A DNA stretch of 64,000 nucleotides from Rhodoferax lacus (GTDB taxonomy: Bacteria; Pseudomonadota; Gammaproteobacteria; Burkholderiales; Burkholderiaceae_C), in assembly GCF_003415675.1 (NCBI RefSeq), contig NZ_QFZK01000001.1:1-64000 (forward strand), in the 5' to 3' direction. Position numbers and translations under genes: made by a program. The notes below the pieces were generated by a model that saw only the letters and a program-made list of their open reading frames with translations, was not told the DNA's origin and searched no databases. Below, piece after piece: positions 61,509 to 64,000 of the stretch (its first letter is position 1; each line of letters starts with the position of its first letter).

Positions 61509-62645
61509 TCAAGCCATGGCAATCCGGTTGCGGCCATTGGCTTTGGCCTGGTAAAGCGCCGCGTCAGCGCGCGCCAGAATGGAATCAAAGCTGTCTGCGG
61601 CGTGCGCGTTGGTGGCGATGCCGATGCTCACGGTGCAGACTGGCAAATCATGGGGCTGCGCACAGGATTCGCAAATGCGTTGTGCCACCATCTCGGCTTC
61701 CTGCTGTGAGGTTTGCGGCAGCAGGGCCAGGAATTCTTCACCCCCAAAGCGGCCGAGCTGGTCCTGTTGCCGCAGGGAGGCATTGATCTTTCCCACAAAC
61801 GCCACCAGCACCAGGTCACCTTGCTGGTGACCATACAGGTCGTTGATGCGTTTGAAATGGTCCAGGTCCATCATCAACAAGGCCATGCTGTGGCCGTGGC
61901 GCTTGCAGCGTGAGAGTTCGCTGTCACACAGCTTGTGCATATGGCGCCGCGTCAGCGCGTTGGTGAGCGGGTCATGGATGGCCAGTTGCTCCATTTCGGT
62001 CAGCAACCTCTCGGTGGTCATGAGGATGGCGCTGATGGAGAACAGCAAAATGGCGAAGGCGAAACTCGTGATGTAGACCAGGTTTTGAGGCGATGTGCTC
62101 AGTGTGTTGTAGTCGGGCTGTTCGGTGAAGGTGGTCACGAAGCGCATCAGCTGAATCACCGCCGTGATGCCCAGCACACCAGCCGTCAGCATGTTGCCAA
62201 AGGTTCTGGCAGGCTGCTGCAGGATGAACCGTGCATGTTGGCCAAACAGGATGGCCATGGCGATATTGGAGGTGCGCAGCCGTCCCTGGTAGCTGGGCTC
62301 GACCACAGTGAACCAAAGCTCCAGCACCAGGGCCAGCAACAGCAATACGGCAAACGGGGCAGGCCTGGGCGCGACACCAAAGAACCGCTGCGTTCCCCGG
62401 TACCCGATGTAGAGACCCAACAGCAACAGGAAGACGCTGAAGGGAATGCTCAGCACATCGGGCAAGCTGCCGCGCGCAGCAAACAGGCTGCCTCCCACGC
62501 AAAAGATCAGCATGGCGACCGACCAATCACCCAGTCCCTGAATGGAGGTGGGGTATTTGCGCTGCAGGATATAGAACACCAGAGCCATCAGGCCACTCAT
62601 GGAGCCTGACAGAATGATGACGGTGCGGGGATCGATCAGGTTCAT
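61509..62645 (-). CDS. Membrane-bound diguanylate cyclase (GGDEF)
   Basis: A 378-residue protein with about six membrane helices in the first 210 residues (ILSGSMSGLMALVFYIL at the start) and a C-terminal GGDEF domain: DPLTNALTRRHMHKL, MDLDHFKRINDLYGH and the active-site GGEEF. An RxxD inhibitory site (RQQD) lies five residues before GGEEF, so product inhibition by c-di-GMP is likely. No EAL domain. A single-gene unit between the internally duplicated exported protein (converging) and the RidA gene. Confidence 0.92.
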   Translation of the reverse strand: MNLIDPRTVIILSGSMSGLMALVFYILQRKYPTSIQGLGDWSVAMLIFCVGGSLFAARGSLPDVLSIPFSVFLLLLGLYIGYRGTQRFFGVAPRPAPFAVLLLLALVLELWFTVVEPSYQGRLRTSNIAMAILFGQHARFILQQPARTFGNMLTAGVLGITAVIQLMRFVTTFTEQPDYNTLSTSPQNLVYITSFAFAILLFSISAILMTTERLLTEMEQLAIHDPLTNALTRRHMHKLCDSELSRCKRHGHSMALLMMDLDHFKRINDLYGHQQGDLVLVAFVGKINASLRQQDQLGRFGGEEFLALLPQTSQQEAEMVAQRICESCAQPHDLPVCTVSIGIATNAHAADSFDSILARADAALYQAKANGRNRIAMA

Positions 62646-62689
62646 GGTCCAAAGCCGTTGCAGCCACGCATTGGACCTGTGATTGAAGC

Positions 62690-62723
62690 GGCCGGATATC
62701 CCCCATACGGGTGATATCCGGCC
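62690..62723 (-). terminator. Hairpin after RidA gene, probable terminator
   Basis: An 11-base perfect stem GGCCGGATATC / GATATCCGGCC with a 12-base loop, eight bases past the RidA stop. There is no good T-run on the minus strand, so Rho-independent termination is uncertain. Confidence 0.45.
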
Positions 62724-62730
62724 CGGACGC

Positions 62731-63186
62731 CTATTCCACTTCGGCGATCATCTCGATTTCAACGCAGCAACCCATGGGGATTTGCGCCACGCCAAAAGCA
62801 CTGCGTGCGTGCGCGCCCTTGGCACCAAACACCTGGCCTATGAGTTCGCTGCAACCGTTGGTGACCAGGTGCTGCTCGGTGAAGTCGCCGGTGGAGTTCA
62901 CCAGGGACATGAGCTTGACGATGCGGGTCACGCGGTTGAGGTCGCCTACGGCGGCATGCAGCGTGCCCAGCAGGTCAATGGCGATGGCGCGGGCGGCCGC
63001 CTGGCCTTCGGCTGTGGTGGTGTTCTTGCCGAGTTGGCCCACCCAGGGCTTGCCGTCCTTCTTGGCCACGTGGCCGCTCAGGAAAACCAGCTTGCCGGTC
63101 TGAACAAAGGGAACATAGGCCGCAGCCGGAATGGCCACCGGGGGCAGGGTGATGCCGAGCTCAGCCAGCTTGTCGTAAACGCTCAT
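62731..63186 (-). CDS. RidA family protein
   Basis: A 151-residue YjgF/YER057c/UK114-type protein of the longer subgroup that starts MSVYDKLAELGITLPPVAIPAA. Conserved segments are LVFLSGHVAKKDGKPWVGQLG and ARSAFGVAQIPMGCCVEIE. RidA proteins hydrolyse reactive enamine/imine intermediates; the catalytic Arg usually near the C-terminus corresponds to the Arg in HARSAFGVA. It may protect PLP and amine-oxidising enzymes of the neighbourhood, but this is inference. Confidence 0.9.
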   Translation of the reverse strand: MSVYDKLAELGITLPPVAIPAAAYVPFVQTGKLVFLSGHVAKKDGKPWVGQLGKNTTTAEGQAAARAIAIDLLGTLHAAVGDLNRVTRIVKLMSLVNSTGDFTEQHLVTNGCSELIGQVFGAKGAHARSAFGVAQIPMGCCVEIEMIAEVE

Positions 63187-63198
63187 GGTGTGTGTCCT

Positions 63199-64000
63199 TT
63201 AGTTGTTGGATTGCGATTGGGTTTGAGAGAGCCCGCCGGGCAGGGATTGGCTTTGCGACTGCAGTCCCGAGAGGCCTTGCGTTTGCGTTTGGCCAAGTGC
63301 CATGGCGGGCATGCCGGGCATGGCATTTTCGCCCACTGGTGCCACTGTCACCCCCACATGCAAGGTGTGGCTGGCGCCGCCGTGGATGACACCGCGCAGG
63401 GGAGACACATCGCCAAAGTCGCGGCCGGTGGCCACTGTCACGTAGTCTTCCCCAGGCGCATGCCAGCCCCAGCGGTTGTTGGTAGGGTCAAAGTCGACCC
63501 AGCGCGCACCCTCGGGCAGGTCGGGCAGGTAGACGCTGACCCAGGCGTGCGAAGCATCACTGCCTACCAGTCGCGGCTGGCCTGCAGGGGGATGGGTGAG
63601 CACATAGCCACTGACGTAGCGGGCGGGCAGGCCCAGGGTGCGCAGGCACGCGATCATGATGTGCGAGAAGTCCTGGCACACGCCCTTGCGCTGGGCCAGC
63701 GCCTGCAGTGCCGGGGTGTTGATCTGGGTGCTTTGGCTCTCGTAGCTGAAGCCTTCATGGATGCGCCGCGTCAGGTCTATGCAGGCGTCCAGCAACGAAG
63801 CACCGGGCGTGAAGCTGCTGCGCGCAAAGGTGGCGAACTCCATGTGGCGCGGCACAAAGGGCGATGGGTAGACAAACTCGGAAGCTGCATCAAAACGGTT
63901 GCCGGCCTGGTAGCGAAACAGCTCGCGCACTTTCTCCCAGGGCAGCGGGCTGCTGACCAAGGGGCTGGCCTGTGTGGCGATCAGGCTGTGCGCCACCACC
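63199..64000 (-). CDS. Transglutaminase-like protein (partial, cut by window edge)
   Basis: At least 266 residues; the N-terminal part continues beyond the window. The transglutaminase core shows the nucleophile Cys in RKGVCQDFSHIMIAC, the His in SDASHAWVSVYLP and the Asp in RWVDFDPTNNRWG. The conserved segment GRDFGDVSPLRGVIHGGASH is typical of the bacterial family that is often clustered with alpha-E and circularly permuted ATP-grasp genes. The C-terminal tail is low-complexity and rich in Gln and Ser (QTQTQGLSGLQSQSQSLPGG), which is unusual for the family. Confidence 0.88.
   Translation of the reverse strand, partial: VVAHSLIATQASPLVSSPLPWEKVRELFRYQAGNRFDAASEFVYPSPFVPRHMEFATFARSSFTPGASLLDACIDLTRRIHEGFSYESQSTQINTPALQALAQRKGVCQDFSHIMIACLRTLGLPARYVSGYVLTHPPAGQPRLVGSDASHAWVSVYLPDLPEGARWVDFDPTNNRWGWHAPGEDYVTVATGRDFGDVSPLRGVIHGGASHTLHVGVTVAPVGENAMPGMPAMALGQTQTQGLSGLQSQSQSLPGGLSQTQSQSNN

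Overview
The window is a GC-rich, densely packed bacterial chromosome segment. Gene families, gene order (rpsT next to murJ, purM-perM-hda-HAD-pcnB-folK, argF-argD) and intergenic repeat types suggest a betaproteobacterium of the Comamonadaceae (Rhodoferax/Polaromonas-like); this is inference from protein character and synteny. I see no rRNA or tRNA gene, CRISPR array, prophage or intact insertion sequence.

Left part (1-10.6 kb): a remnant of an XRE-type regulator, a small periplasmic cytochrome c, then a compact type II secretion / type IV pilus-like machine. A divergent gspG-type pseudopilin faces an operon of PilO-like, PilP/GspC-like, secretin lipoprotein with a cohesin-like tail, three small pseudopilins, GspF, GspE, a protein in the PilM slot and a PilN-like protein. 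It is followed by an orphan Phd/YefM antitoxin whose toxin survives as a 27-codon stub.

Middle part (11-34 kb): mostly housekeeping and accessory metabolism. It holds a PhyH dioxygenase, YbaL antiporter, NudC, a lipoprotein phosphoesterase, tryptophan breakdown (kynU-kynA), arginine synthesis (argD-argF), rpsT, murJ, SirB1, a GlxA/DUF1272/cysteine hydrolase operon, purM, perM, hda, a HAD phosphatase, pcnB, folK and a LysR regulator.

Right part (34-60 kb): almost all on the minus strand and catabolic. A peptide/opine-type ABC importer is combined with a DMT transporter, CocE hydrolase, enolase-superfamily enzyme, aldehyde dehydrogenase, beta-hydroxyacid dehydrogenase and GMC oxidoreductase under a divergent MocR regulator. 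Next comes a methylated-amine block: mttB-family methyltransferase, dimethylglycine-dehydrogenase-like enzyme and the four-subunit sarcosine oxidase soxBDAG. Together these could take a betaine-type compound through dimethylglycine and sarcosine to glycine, delivering one-carbon units to tetrahydrofolate.

Two copies of an approximately 530-bp near-palindromic repeat (46.63-47.17 and 54.32-54.85 kb) lie in the same orientation. They bracket about 7.7 kb, and the second sits inside the sox operon between soxB and soxD. The window ends with a cupin, a repeat-containing exported protein, a diguanylate cyclase, a RidA protein and a transglutaminase-like protein cut by the window edge.
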